A DNA stretch of 64,000 bases from Synchiropus splendidus (Eukaryota; Chordata; Actinopteri; Syngnathiformes; Callionymidae). The stretch lies in NCBI RefSeq assembly GCF_027744825.2, contig NC_071340.1, positions 7,827,501 through 7,891,500 of the forward strand. Reading direction: 5' to 3'. Each line of letters opens with the position of its first letter. Position 1 is the stretch's first letter. The notes beneath the pieces are model-generated. The model was given only the letters and a program-made list of their open reading frames with translations, was not told the origin of the DNA and searched no databases. This document shows positions 48,909 to 62,777 of the stretch, piece by piece. Made by a program: the position numbers and the translations under genes.

Positions 48909-48968
<60 letters not shown>
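48909..48968. repeat. (AAT)20 microsatellite
   Basis: Uninterrupted AAT trinucleotide array of about 20 units. Confidence 0.98.
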
Positions 48969-48969
<1 letters not shown>

Positions 48970-51900
48970 TCAGCATTCTTAAGATCCATTGTCTTTTTTA
49001 TCTTTCATTCATGAACTTTTCATCCTATATTTGGAAAAGATTCAGTAAACATAACATTATGACTGTCTCTCATGTTATTCCACCGAAAAGATTTAATGGA
49101 GAATTCTGGCTCAGACAATATGTACCATGAAAGTTGTATTTCATGTTTTGTGAAATCCCCTGCTGAGCAAATGTGTTGTCGGTCATCGACTCAGAGGAAA
49201 GATCTGTTTATTTGTCCTGAACATGAATTTAAATAAACACCCGAATATGTGTTTGGAGGCATGTGTTTCTTGAACTTCCATCTGGCCTGTGATATGACAC
49301 CTCATAACAGTATGTGATTGATCGCTGTGAATATTGAAGGCTGGTGTTAATGTGCCCGTTTTCTGAGCCAAAATGTTTTTTCATGTCACGTATCAAATCG
49401 CTATTGACTCCACACGTGGACAAAAAGAATGAGTGATGGGCTCTGCCCCCCACACATCAGTTTTTTGGGGGGGGCCTGTCGATTGTGGGTATGAGTTCTG
49501 AGTTCTCATAACTGGGTGTTTACCATCTTTGTTCGGGAAGCAGCTTCTTCTCTGTAAACAATGTTTGTCAGCAGAGCTACATTTGTGGGGAATCGGCCCA
49601 GTGGTGTGATGGGACAACATCTGTAATACGGCCAAAGCACTGGCCGATCCAATTGACTCGTCTTATGTGACACCATTGTAGTGAGGACGTGTTGCTGCAG
49701 TATTTCTCTTGAGAACGGAAAGTGCTTTGCCTCCTCCAGGAAGGGCAGAGACTCCATCCTTGGTAAGAAATTTCCACCCTCAAAATTCCTAAAAAAAAAA
49801 AAAGAGAATTCTGGCTTGATGCTGTATGCTGCACCTGTGACGGCTGCTTTTCAACGGTTCATATCTCATAAGCGTTTGAGGAGCAGATACGTGAATCAAG
49901 CTTTACATCAGAAGTGAATATAGGCTGAGGATGGAAGCGTGTGCTGTCCAACTGCAGTGCAATCATGTGGTTAGCGGAGAAGCATGACCAATTCATGAGC
50001 TTTACTATAAATATCCAAACCATGACTGGGTGGTGATTTCGGACAGTATTCCAGCCCACCAGTCTTCATGGTCCTCAACTGATCAAAGTTAAAAGGCACA
50101 AGACCTGATCGACAAATTGGCTACATGTGAACCAATTGTCTGTGCAAGACTGAACACATCGGCATGTTTCTGTTCACGCAAAACTCTCTTGGATGTGAAA
50201 TATTTAAACTCCAAAATATGTAATGTAAATATATAACATCCAATATAAGCCCCGCCCATCCAAGAGACTTGTTCTCCCCAGTCACGCGCTCACTGCTGCA
50301 GTTGGTCAGGAGGAAACCTTCAGTCTGCCTCAGCTGACAGCTGCTGTCAAGGAGCATCTTACGCACTCTTAAGTGCCACATAAACTCTACACTTGCAGAC
50401 AAAGCAACACTTCCTCATCCAAACAAGCTGATGCACACCAACCTGTCAGAGCTTGGTTGTTTACAGATGAAAATAGGTGGAGTTTCTCTCTAAAATCAGT
50501 AAAGCCCACTTCCAAGTTTAATACTGGTTATGACTTGGCCAGGTTGTGTCTCTCACGCTCTCACTTCAGTGTCTGCCTGCGATCAGAGACATCAGAGATG
50601 ACTTCTTGACGGAGTTAGTTGAACATGCAAACACACGTTTTGTTTTGTTTTTTACAAAGAAATGTGCATTTTGAGCAGGTGTGGTCCTCATCCATGAGAA
50701 GGAATCTGGAGTGTGATGAAGCTGTGCTTGAGTCCATGTCAAGGCGGAGCAGTTTCATGTCCCTTACTGGCCAAAGTATTTCAAGATGGCGAATGATGAT
50801 GAAGTTTCTACCCCAGTTCATGCATATACATATGTAAGATTCCTAGCCAATAGGAATGGTATGAATTGGTGGGATTAACTATTCATAAGGAGCAACGTTT
50901 GGCAACTCTGTTACGGCAGTGTATGTTGTGGTTTTGGGTCACGGTCATGCTCATACACGCTCTTCTAACACAAAACATGGAATGGTCTCGGCTTCACTGA
51001 CTCAGACAATGTCTATCGGCGAAAAGGGGGCACACGAGGAGTTTCCCCTGCCGTACAGTACCACTCATCCAAGTGAGAACTAAATGCCTTTGGAGGTGAT
51101 GGCCAAATGTTGCCACAGAATTACTGGACTATGAAACCAGCCCCTGACGACCAGCACGACACACACTCATTTTTACAATGAATAATGACTCAATCTTGGA
51201 GGTGCTAGTCTGTGGTTAATTTCCCCCATCTTTCTTTCCTCTCATGAGCTTTTTTGTGGAGTCATTGTGGGAATGCAGATTTTGTGTGTGTGCAGGTGTG
51301 TGTGTGTGAGCTAATCTTCCACTTATGAATGGTTTAATGAATTCACATTACGTCGGTGATAAATGAGTTTGTGTCGAGTGAATTTGGCAGAGCGGCTTGT
51401 CCGCCCACTGAACCTGTTCATCAGCGCGATAGTGGAGTCAGAGTGTTTTGTTAGCTCATCTGCTTTGACATCAAACGTCCTGGAGCATGTTTTCAGCCCA
51501 CAGCCGCTGAGATTTCAAGACGAAATGACACGAGAGAAGCGCACGCTATATTGGCGGCCGTAAAATCTAGATTCTCTCACTTGTTAAAGGTTTTTTTTTT
51601 TTACCGCCTATATATTCATTTTCAAATCAAACAGAATGCTATATTGATTGTATGTAAGACAAAGAAGAAATGGGATGGTTTCAGGATTTCCCAGGTGGAG
51701 CTTAAGATCAGTTCATGTGTCGTGGGAAAGATGGCAGGTCGATTGTTACAGCCACACTGTCACAGTGGAGAAAAATCTCAGTTCATACAATTAATAACTA
51801 AAGACCAACAGGTTAAAAGAGACACACCTGAAGCTTGTTAGGTTGCTAGATTTTATGTTATCACCATAAACTGAATATAAATTTAAAGGCCTCAATCGAT

Positions 51901-52115
51901 TTACTTACTTCGATCAAGGACTGTAGACTGAACTGCTTTTCCTCAACCATTGGGTCGCGGACTTGTTTCTATGCCCTCGATACACTGTTTCTGGGTCACA
52001 CTGTATTGTTGAAGGGTGACAGAAAAGCTGTGATCCGCCATTGCTTTTGACGCACCATTTGTTTGTAAGTTCTGAACCTTTTATGCCAGGACTAATGCTG
52101 GCACCATGTAACACA
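48969..52115. other. Intergenic, nothing specific
   Basis: Contains a G run at about 49467-49474, a short (GT)n near 51281-51308 and a homopolymer T near 51590. No gene was recognised. Confidence 0.4.
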
Positions 52116-52138
52116 TCTCTCTCTCTCTCTCTCTCTCT
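52116..52138. repeat. (CT)n microsatellite
   Basis: About 11 CT units followed by a short CA-rich stretch. Confidence 0.9.
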
Positions 52139-52398
52139 GCCACACACACGCACATACAAACGCACTCACGTGCACATGGTCAGCATCAGATCGCTGCATG
52201 AATAACGTTCAGTATCAGTAGCTGCAATTTGCCTGTCGCCCTGCTTCAAAAAATGAACACAATGGTATCAATGGTAAGCCATTTGTGAGTGAGAAACACT
52301 GCCAATGTGTATTCTAGCCCAGTGGCGCAGAGCTCAATCATCCCAGTGTGTAACCACAACATTACACTAAATTTCGCCCTTCACCTCTCTATTTCCAC

Positions 52399-52414
52399 AA
52401 AAAAAAAAAAAAAA
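52399..52414. repeat. A16 homopolymer
   Basis: Run of 16 A. No retroposon body was recognised upstream. Confidence 0.85.
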
Positions 52415-52862
52415 CTGAAGTGGAGCAAAAGGCTCTCCAATAATAGTACATAAGTAGAGAGGATGAGATTTTCACTTGAAAATGTCAACTCACAGTTAAA
52501 TTAATGCTGTTTTACTTCTGCTATTTTAACTATTTATTTTATTGTTGCAACAGATATCAATTTTTGTTCGCTTTTTTGTAGTTGTTTTGAGTGTTGCACT
52601 ATTGGACGTTGCCTGGTCAAGCTCAATAAACATGCCTTTGATACCTGAAACCTTAGATACACAGCATGACCAGCGGGGGATATCATTATTGGTCATCTTG
52701 TAATTCTCATGAGGGGTTTATTGATTGGCATTTTGCTGAGCTCAGTTCCACTGGGTTTGACTGCTGTAATGTGATTTGTTGGTGTGGTTTGGTCTTCGTG
52801 GCATTTTAAATGGATACCATGGTTAACATCTTTAAACCTCAGCTTTACTTGAGTTGAGTTGG

Positions 52863-52902
52863 GTTTATTTTTATTTTTATTTTTATTTTTATTTTTATTT
52901 TT
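52863..52902. repeat. (TTTTTA)n hexamer repeat
   Basis: About six tandem TTTTTA units, giving the FLFLF / KIKIK artefact frames. Confidence 0.95.
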
Positions 52903-55900
52903 TGCAGTTTTGGATAGGAGTTACTTAGAAGGAGTAATAACTGAACTTTGTCCTGTAAGGGGAGTTGTTTTTGCAAAGAAGACCCTTGTTTGTGGAGAAT
53001 TATTATGCACAATGCTGTTATCAATAATAATTCTATTATACTGCACAGTAAATGTAATGTACATATTGAATATACACTAGACTCATTCTCAAAACTTGAA
53101 TAGAATGTTCTATGCAGAACTGTTTTCATTCAGGTGTTTTTGTACGAGACTATGTGCTCGCCGTCCTTCCATCTTTTCCCTCACTGGAATGGCTCTCATG
53201 CCGTTTTATCACGACAAGCTGGTGCAAGCAGTGTCCCTAACTGTGGCTAGTTGATCAACATAAAAAAAAAAAACCCAAAGTACAACAGCAGTGACAGACA
53301 AAAATGTAATCGGCTCAAGGGGTTAAAGTGAAGAGGAAATGATGCCACAGTCCCGCCAATCGTGTCAAGACAGACGCGCGTCAAAGGAGAGGATGTGTGA
53401 CATTTGTTTTGTGTGAGCGTGACTTGGTTACACCTGCAGAACAGTCCAATCGTTCAGTGCTGGCCTTGATGTCTCTGAGCACTGGAGTGGAACTGAATGA
53501 GAACGCGCAGATCATTGTGTTTAAGAGTGACTCAGACAATTGTTTTACCTGCTGCAAACCTGTCGTGGTAACGCTAGCTTGATGCCTGGTTCTGCCTTTT
53601 AAAGAAGAGACGATGTGGCCATGGGCCGACCCGATTCCCTTAGATGCAGCAGGGGCTGACGCAGATGGATGAACTGCAGAGGCAGCAGTAGACTTTCTGG
53701 TTCCACATATTAGTGCCCAATCTCACTGCAGGACACTGCAATAACAAAAGGAATGTGCCAAGGCAATGTACACAAGAAATATACAAGGGAGAGGCAGAGT
53801 AGAAAATAATTACTGTGTTCCATTGTCACCGGAGGAAATTCAATATTTCTTCAGTCAGCCCGTCGGCGCAGGAGGAAGCAGTGCACCATGGCCAGGAAAA
53901 ATGGTGAAACATTTTTCTCTTACAAAGCTGTGTAAACAAGCACTGTGCAGACAGTCTGTCACCTTCACGTGGCACCTGCTCACTGTGTCTGTCAAGTCAC
54001 ACCTTCTCTAGTTTTATGCTGCTCTCTCCTTCAGCTCGCAGTTTTGTGAACTTTCTAAACATCTGTAGGCCTTTAAGAGTGCGAAGGATACACACAGAAT
54101 GGGGATGAAGATCAAAAGAAAAATGTTTTTTTTTTTTTTTTTTTACATGTCGGTGACACACATGTTGCCTACTCTGCAGTGTAACCATACTTACTGTCGC
54201 ATATCAAGTTTCTGTATCTGCACATTGAATCTGCATCAGTGTATGTACTTGATGTCCACCACATACCCAACAGTTTCCCCACAATTTAATGTCCTTTCAA
54301 AGTACATGATCATGACTCATCATGACATAAACGGTCATTATTGTCTGAGACTCTATTGTAGAATGTTAACATACTTGTTATTTATTTCCAATTCAAAACC
54401 CAAGCAAGGATCTCTAGCATGAGACGCAAGTGACGCACTGACAACAAAGACATGTTTTCAAGTTCATAGCTCCAGAAATCTTGATTTAGAGATCAACATG
54501 GTCCAAATGGTTCTTCATTCTAGGAATAAAGCTGCAGCAGAATCTCCATCTCTCCACATCCACAGGTAGACTTGTTGGCTTGCTTTCAACTTTTTCTAAA
54601 AGTATTGTTGGACCATTGCTACCACTGTGACATTTGATATCGATATATCAGTGTCAGCATGCTTCAGAAAGGCTCCCCAGAATGAGGCACTGCATGGTAC
54701 TAGAACATTTAAATGCTCTGCATCCCATTATACTCCAAAATGTGGTGTGTTTGTGCGTATGTATGGTTGCTGTCTATCAGATTTTGTGTAATAACGTTTA
54801 AATGTCTAACTGTGTGGCGTTATATTTGTGCTAAAAAAAAAAACTGAGTGAGCAGTTTTAGATTTTGAGAACGTATAAAAGTGTTTTGCACACAGATAAG
54901 TGAGAGCTTGCATTTTCTACCTGCCAGAAAAAAACTCCTTTGTGCTCAGTAAACTTCACTTTTTGGGCACCTGAACAATGGTCTGCAAGGTGTTTGCTAG
55001 CTGGGGGAAATTCTGGAATCTCTCACTAACACCAAATCATTTATTTATATATAGTCCATAGTCCACATCACACCACCTCGCTTTCTAAATCGCAAGGCCT
55101 CCCTGAAGACGTGAAGTAAACAGTGCGAGAGCTGTGTTGACAGCCAGCAGAGTCAGGAGCAGCAGACAAGTAAGAGGATGAGTTGAGCTGATCAAGAACG
55201 CTGAACACCCTCTGTCTGACCAGTCAAACTGATGCTTGTTAATTTAACACCCATCCCTTCATAGTGTTACTGTTTTGTTGACATTTTTCCTTTGTGTATT
55301 TTTGCGACTCACTCAATCACATCCTCCCATCCATGAAGATATTGCTTAATGATGCTTTGTCCTCATCTGGATGTGGATGTTTATTATCATCAGTTGTAAG
55401 TCTAAACTATAAATTAAAGACTGTGCTGAACATTCCTTTCGCATATTTTCAGTCTGCTGCGTTAGAGCTTTGTTTCTTTGTTATAAAGTGAGACTTTAAT
55501 GAGAGTTTGGCTCTACATTAATCCTTGTGCGTGCCACTTCAGTGCACAGTGCTAAAGCAGCAGGCCAGCGAAGGCTATTCAAACAATATGGTTATATCTA
55601 AAAGAAATTCATTCCGATACTAGAACTTTAACAATGTAGAGATTACACTGTTGAATATGAATTGCAGTCACTTTCCGTTATTAATGTGTATAGGGTAACT
55701 GTAGACAAGACCATGGGTTCAGTTAAACATTTTTGTGGCTCTTATATAATGGGTTTTATGCTCTATGCAGAGGTGCATTGATGACACATATGGTTGGCTT
55801 GTAGTGTAGCTTTTAAACAAAATTACGTTCAAACATTTACATTATTGACATGTGACTATTATAATGACAAAATATGTCATGCAAAATTGTTCATGAAAAA

Positions 55901-55924
55901 GGATGAGTGGTTAAAAAAAAAAAT
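52903..55924. other. Intergenic, nothing specific
   Basis: Includes a T19 run at 54126-54144. Open frames of 81-107 codons here show no family resemblance. Confidence 0.4.
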
Positions 55925-58378
55925 CTATGATAAGACATTTAACGATAGTTTTACAGATCTGCATCCTCCAAATAATATGTACCCATATGTACCACATTTG
56001 GCAACACTGCATACCAGATGGTGCCACAGATCCAGCTGCTGCGGAGCCCCAGTTTGGCCTTGACTGAGGAGCTTGGAACATGGTGACAAATAGCTCCTCC
56101 TGGAAACACTGAGTCGCAGGAGGACTTGTTCGTAGTCCTCACCACTCCTACTTGGGATTATTTGCCCACTGTCCTCTACTGATGCCACAGCTGGTTCAAC
56201 AGTCGTAGCCCAGTAATCCAGAATATCCTCCCACCCCACTGCCTGAGGAGTCTCTCTGGATAATTCGGTATCTTCTAAAAACCATCCCCACTGGCCGATC
56301 ATCCTTCCTCTTCCATCTGGTGAAAGATCAAGGTTACCGACACAATAAGCTCCCCAGACTCAGTATGAAGGAGTCACACGCTTGCACCAAATTAGAAAAT
56401 TGAGAAGGTTGCATGTGCATATCAAATATGCCAAATCAAAGAACCAGTTTTGTAAAGAATGGTCTGCTGTGGCCAAGGCCATCAGTTGGTTTTTAGAAGT
56501 GCTGGGGACGATGACTTTATTGGTCTTTTAGATTACGCTACTGTCAGAGCTTCTGAGACACAGGCTTTTTACATGTTTTAAATATTTGTTTTTTTGATTA
56601 TATAATAATATGAATTATATATTTTATTTTAATTATATATAATAGTATATAATAATATTAATCCTTTCGTATCAATCCCTTTTTAGACTTTTTGTCGACT
56701 TCAGGTCAAGCGCTACCTGCTTGAGCTGATCATTCATTTCATTACGTTTTCGTTTTGGATCAAAAATAAAAACAAACCAACCAAAACAGTCACACAGCAG
56801 TCCATAAAACAAATAACAGGACATCATGCAGACTCATGAAGAATATGGGCGAAATTAAATCTGCACTTAACAACACAAAGAGGGAAACACACAACATACA
56901 ATTTTGAAGGTTTTTTTTTTCACATTTTCCATGGTGATTTCATAATGAACAGCCACAGTCGACTGAGTTTGGCACTGTAGTTATTATAATAACCAACTTC
57001 AGGAACTTCACTGCTACCCATGTGACTCCTTTAGAACAGTGGGGCCACCACACCATAACATACTGTCTTATTCAAGTGTCATCATGGCCGAGGTGAACAC
57101 TGATACTGTTGAGTCCACAACGAGAAAACAATAACAAGTACAAGTACAACACAGGAGGTGCCATCATGAGAAACGTGGACTGCTGTAGAGATGCTGAAGT
57201 ACTGATGTTTCCACTGGAGTTGTAGGTCCTCCATTCTGTGGACCTTCGGTCCCTGGTGGGTCATCAAATATGGGTAAGGCCATAGCCATTGTAATGCACA
57301 GAGGAGTATAGGCAACTTCATTTCAGGAGCACTGTTGATGCACCATCTGATTTGCTCAGCTGGAACATCTGCGATGACAACCGTCTCTCTGCAGTTCCTA
57401 CTCTCACGCCCACCAGGATCTTGCACCTTGGACAACAGCCAGTTGTCACACGACTATTATTCTAGGTCATGGCTGCTTTTTTCTTGAAGAAATGCGTCGC
57501 TGAAACTCATGAATAATTAATGCGACTTGGTGTTGTCCCACATACATGGGTACAAGTACAAGTTCTGCATTTATAGGCAGTTGTGAGACGCAATGTTGAT
57601 GTTTAATCAAAGACACTTGCAAACTACGACATAGTTCCATCGCTTGGGAGCTGGTGGGGTTGGAGAAGACGAAAAAGAATGAAAATGAGAAGAAAGGATG
57701 GCCACGGTGGGAGAGCCAGCAGCTCAACTAAACTTGCTGGAATAAAAAAATCAAAGAATTGGAATGGGAGAACACACTACTGTGAATACAAGGAACTCAT
57801 CGGAGTCTGAGGAGAGACTTGCCCACTTGGAAGCCGATGCAAGAGCAAAGGAATCTAATCTAGGACGAGGTGGAATACAATTTGTTATCAGCACTGTACG
57901 ACAGATCAACTGGGGGCCCACCATGGTGCACGGCAGTTTAGACCAGGATCACTTTCCACCATGATTCCAACCCACAGAGGGTCTATGAAGACAGATGCAG
58001 GTGGCAATGAGAAAGATGTTTCTGGAAATAATGACTGAGGAAGTCATTCGCTTCCCTGTGAAGCTGCGGATTTGGTTCCAAGGTGGTACAGAGGAAATCA
58101 ACCAAACCAGAGGAGGGAAGCCTGACAAATTGCCAAACCAACAAACACTCTTCAGCAATTCTGCTCTTAGTGTTGGTAGTTTGCTAACAGCACTCTGGAA
58201 ATCACATTGTCATAGAGAAACTCTTCGAGAGTCTGAATGGGAAAAGAAAGAAATTATACAAACTGTTCTGTTTCGATCCATCAGATCAAGTGCAGATGAA
58301 AGAATGTTGTTGTATGGCATTGAAATATACACAAGTGGGACACACCAAGTCAAGGATGATGAGGTGAGGACAATATGA
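55925..58378. other. Cluster of unrecognised open frames, possible decayed element
   Basis: Frames of 125 (minus, 55925-56302), 117 (minus, 57082-57435), 86 (minus, 57467-57727) and 127 codons (plus, 57995-58378) lie close together, separated by an AT-rich stretch (56590-56665). None matches a family I know, and their mixed strands argue against one gene. An old transposon or chance frames are equally possible. Confidence 0.2.
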
Positions 58379-61300
58379 ATTCAACAAAAAAGGACTTTGT
58401 ATGCATAAACAGAGATGTGAGCTGGAGATCATTCTACAGCGCACAAAAATGTTTTACTTCCATCTGAGCTAGTCACACAGCCAACTCTGAAGGCCACCAC
58501 ACCCAGAGTCATCCGACGAAGGAACAGATTTATAGACCACCTGCAACCGTTTAGATTCCTATCATGACACTGGTGAGGTGAATAATAGCACTTCTCAAGT
58601 CTCTCAAGGTGTCCTGAGTTTATCTTCCAACTTTTACCAGCAAAAATGCAGGAGAAAAAAAGCCGGTCATCTCCGATAACACAATGCTCATTTCAACTTC
58701 AACCTAACCCTAACCTCCCGTCACAATGGGATGCAATTTTTCAGCTCAATGTGAGTTTTAAGTTGGGAACTGTTCCGTAAAATGGGATGATTGACGAAAA
58801 CTTCACGGCAAATAAGGGTTGTATCGGTAATGGTTCCAATAGTATCTCATTGTGTTTGGGTGATGGAGGTGTGGAGACAGTTCTGCAGAAGACAACACAC
58901 TTCAATGATGGGTGAAGTTGACTGTCATGCAGAAGTTAAATCACAACCACTGAGGCCGGAGCAATGTCTAGAATTTTCTGCTCCTTAACTCTATCATGCT
59001 GCATTCAGGGCAAAGGGAAAATGGCAAGACACATGAAAATAAAACAACTTTAAAGTTGTTGAACATTTGACAGAGTTTCAGTGAATCGGCAGCTTATCAA
59101 CTCGAGAACTCAAATGTTCCGAAACCACTTGAATGCACCAGTTTCCTCCCACATTCCAAAAGCTTAATTCAATACCACAGATTGCACATAGATGTGTGTG
59201 CACAATTTCTCATACATGGCCAGAAAAGGCTCCGCCCCCCTAACTTTTCCAGGGAAATGTGTAAGATAATGCATCCTATTGTTTCTCATCTTGCTTTGTT
59301 GTTGTAGAAAATAAAACTTTAACGTTACAAAACTTTGAATGAAAACTGAAATGATTGGAAGCCACGAAACAAACAATCGTCAAAAATGTAATGGAAATGT
59401 TTTTATTGGAGGTGTCTTTATTGCCTGAATATACATGTCTTACAAGTGGAGGGAATTTTGGAGAAGAAGTTGGCTGTCTGGACTCAGTTCAGATAATGAT
59501 TATGTAAATAAGAGATCATTTCCATCTCATCAGTTAAATGATGCCTCTCATATTCCACCTCACAGCTCCCCTCAGCACTTTCACAGTCTCAGGACGATCA
59601 ATTTATGGCGGAACAGTGCAAGTAGATTACATTTGGAGAGACTGGCGGCTCAGAATCCTCATTAAAATATGCTTTATCAGCACATTATCTTATTTTACAG
59701 CCAAATTGTGGCAACTGTCGGACATAATATTTTTTCACTTGTTCACATTTTGGACGAGAACCAACAGAGAAAAGGTCAGTCACTTAAATCTCAGTTTAAA
59801 ACAAAGCAGAAAATGCGACTGTTTGAATGTGACTGACTGATAGTCATGGGCTTCGTGGCTCTTTGGACGGAGCCAACTCTGGAGGATCCATTCCAAACAG
59901 CCATTCAAAGGAGTCATTTGGCTCATTTTATTTTTATTCACTTTTAAGAAGCCAGCCTTGGAATAACACACTTTATCCTGGACGTGCTCGCTGGGAGGAA
60001 TACTTGGGTGAACTTTAGACCTAAATCATTTTGGACTCAGATTTTGCACCAAGATTTGGACTTGATTTTGAAGTCTGAACTGGAATAATTGCAAACATTC
60101 CAGTACCATATCCCTCTGCTTGTGTATGTGTGTAAAACTACTTGGACATGTTATCCTTGGAATGTCAAATACACAATAAAAACAAAGCAGTCTGCAATAA
60201 ACTTCCACGCAAATGCTTCTAGTGCAGAGAAATTGCCCCGTTTTAGTAGTCATTTTAAACTTCTCGCACTAATCACGCAACAATATCATAGGACACACAA
60301 AAACAATACTTCAAGTATTAGAAAATGTAAAGGTGCATGTGCATGGAGATGCATGTCCTTGAACTGGACATCAGTGCCTTTGCTCTCAACCATATGAGGC
60401 TGAACAAGGCGTGATTGTGAACAATAACAAGTGTAAGTGTAAACAAAATGAATGGCATTCCCCTCATAATAAAACAGGTCCATGCGATTAACTTGTCCAG
60501 TTTTAGAGAAAATTCTACCACGCAAGCTACTCCTGAGGTACCAAGGCATCCGACTTGTCCAGCACATCAGGGGAGCTTCATTTTTCGGAACAAGAGGCTC
60601 ATCTGTTGTTTCTTTCCACTGAGGCACTGAGGTGAAGGGAGCATGCACAACTTGTGGCATTTGCCTATGAAATAACCACTCACACTCAAGTGTTCTGGTA
60701 CAGAATGGCTTCATGTCAAATATACAACATGATCAATAAAATTTGGAGGTTCAAAAATGCAAAATTAGCAATATATGTATTCTTCTGGTATAAGTAGCAT
60801 CATTACTGCATCTGTCGACGAGAATTTATTGCTGCCAGTGTTTGTCTTTTGCCACCAAATAACTTGAAAAGTTAATATATTTCAGTGAACCCGTCATGAA
60901 ATGATAACGCGACAGGCAGTGCACGACCTGTGCACATTCAGCAGGCAGCACAGCAACAGATATCGGCACAGCTTCGTAAATCACCTGTCATTTTCCTTTA
61001 CTTCATTATAAGGATTTATGATGTTGTCCAGCTCGCATTGTCGCTCACACGGTACCAGCCTCCTCACTGGCCACCATTCATCATTTTCATTAGGTGAAAA
61101 CGCAGTTGCTCACTGCATTAATTTAAATTGTATGATTCTTTACTATGTTTATTTAATTTTTTAGGTTGTTTTAAGCATTTGCCGAGCATGTTTCCAAAAA
61201 TGCTGTTTTGTTTTTCCAGAATTGATAGCGCACTTAATGTAATTAGTCAAAGAAGTGTTGAGTAAAGTGGAAAACTCATTGAGTGATGGAAAGTGTTTCA

Positions 61301-61599
61301 CATCGTCTCTTGAAAGTTTATTTCAACAAATACTGTTGCCCACTCTGAGAATGTGGTTGTGGATTCCGCCAGCAGAAGCACATCTGAACCATCCGCTACA
61401 CTCACACTCTACTTTGACAGTCGGCTCATTCAGTTGCAGGAGTGCGAGTCATGTCCAATATGCAGAGTAGGTGACAGCCTGAACATTAAAAATGCATCCT
61501 TTCCAGCATGCCACAGCTTCTGAAACACTAAAGTATTCTTAGCTGAGCGGAATCACTTTTATTAGATTAGACTGCCTTTGTTTGTCATAACTGCTAAGC
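58379..61599. other. Intergenic, nothing specific
   Basis: Holds an 18-bp perfect palindrome at 59043-59060. A repeat-like stretch at about 59840-59930 has GGAGCCAA and inverted TTGGCTC words. No gene was recognised. Confidence 0.4.
59043..59060. repeat. 18-bp perfect palindrome
   Basis: AACAACTTTAAAGTTGTT is its own reverse complement with no spacer. Confidence 0.95.
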
Positions 61600-62280
61600 T
61601 AAGATGACTTTGAACTCAGAGGCCTCGGACAAGTGAGGTTAACAATAATAATACAATAAACAATACACTGACAGAAATCTAAACTGAAGGCGACGACACC
61701 AGAAGTGGAGAGCAGAGAACAAACACGAACGGAGGGGATAAAACCTGAAACAGAAAGCAGGTGTAAGAAATACAAGCCTGAAAACGGGGACAACTAAAAC
61801 ACTCAGATATAACTCTCACAAGGCTAATACAAAACTAAAGATGCTCGGTAGAGGTGAAAACACTCTAACCGAGGAAATAACTAGCACACAGGCTGAACTA
61901 AAGTAGCGAGTAACAAACACTTGAGGAAGCTAACACGGAGCCAAAGACAGGGAGCTAGCGATAGGAGAGCTAGATAGAGCAAGAAGAGAACAAAGGTGAC
62001 AGAACAACGAGATGAACAGAGAGCAAAACAGAGAGATAAACAGGGTCACAAGCGAACAGAACAATCGAGAGAGAACATACTGTGAGAACAAAAGACGATC
62101 ATCTGTCAGCACATGCTGGTTCTCCAGGTGTATAAATCTCTGCAGAGGCAGTCAGTGGAATGAGAACCAGCTGCGCTGCCATGAAGCTGGAGGGGGTGAG
62201 AGCAAACAAGAAAACAAGAAAACAAGGAACCGGAACACGGGAAGCGACAAAGTAAAAGCACAAACCATGACATTGTTCTT
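61600..62280 (-). mobile_element. Probable retroelement remnant, minus orientation
   Basis: On the plus strand the region is strongly A/G-rich. Read on the minus strand it becomes a C/T-rich block with a TATA-like ATTTATACACC (about 62123-62133) followed by CTGTTT/CTTGTT-rich sequence, as in several fish LTR-like repeats. Termini and family are not defined. Confidence 0.3.
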
Positions 62281-62605
62281 CCCATAATTGGGATTTGGGT
62301 TGTTACTGCAGTAATCATAAAACATTAAAGACAAACACTAAACATTAATCTTTCATCATCACTATAGAAACAAACAAACAAAAAAAACACCGTAGAAACA
62401 GAAAAGCACGGTAACAAAGCTTCCAGCTCATCACTGTGGGAACACCAGCGAGGTCACATCACCAGCATGGAGTTAGCGTGTAATACTAACTATGATCCGG
62501 GGTGTGGACAATGGCACGTTCGTGATGGGCAGAACCATTAGATGCAAGGGAATCACTCTCCATGTTGGATCCACCAATCCAAAGCAAAAATCCAACAGCA
62601 GACCT

Positions 62606-62622
62606 AAAAAAAAAAAAAAAAA
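62606..62622. repeat. A17 homopolymer
   Basis: Run of 17 A, with no flanking direct repeat resolved. Confidence 0.85.
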
Positions 62623-62736
62623 CTCAGAGAGAGAAGTAGCTGCCGAAACTGGCTAACTGTGAATAGCAGATACATTTTTATGGTATGACATAGAAAGCCA
62701 GGTCAAAAGTTGTAATCTCTTTTTCCATGTTTTCAA

Positions 62737-62777
62737 TTGTAGTTGTGAACCACAACTACAAGAAGTAGTTGTGGTTC
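62737..62777. repeat. Three-arm alternating palindrome
   Basis: Arm TTGTAGTTGTG (62737-62747) pairs with CACAACTACAA (62751-62761). The overlapping arm GAACCACAACTAC (62747-62759) pairs with GTAGTTGTGGTTC (62765-62777). The middle segment can pair with either side but not both. Confidence 0.95.

Noticed and set aside
48782..49130. Poly-Leu and poly-Asn frames
   Set aside because: They are translations of the (AAT)20 microsatellite.
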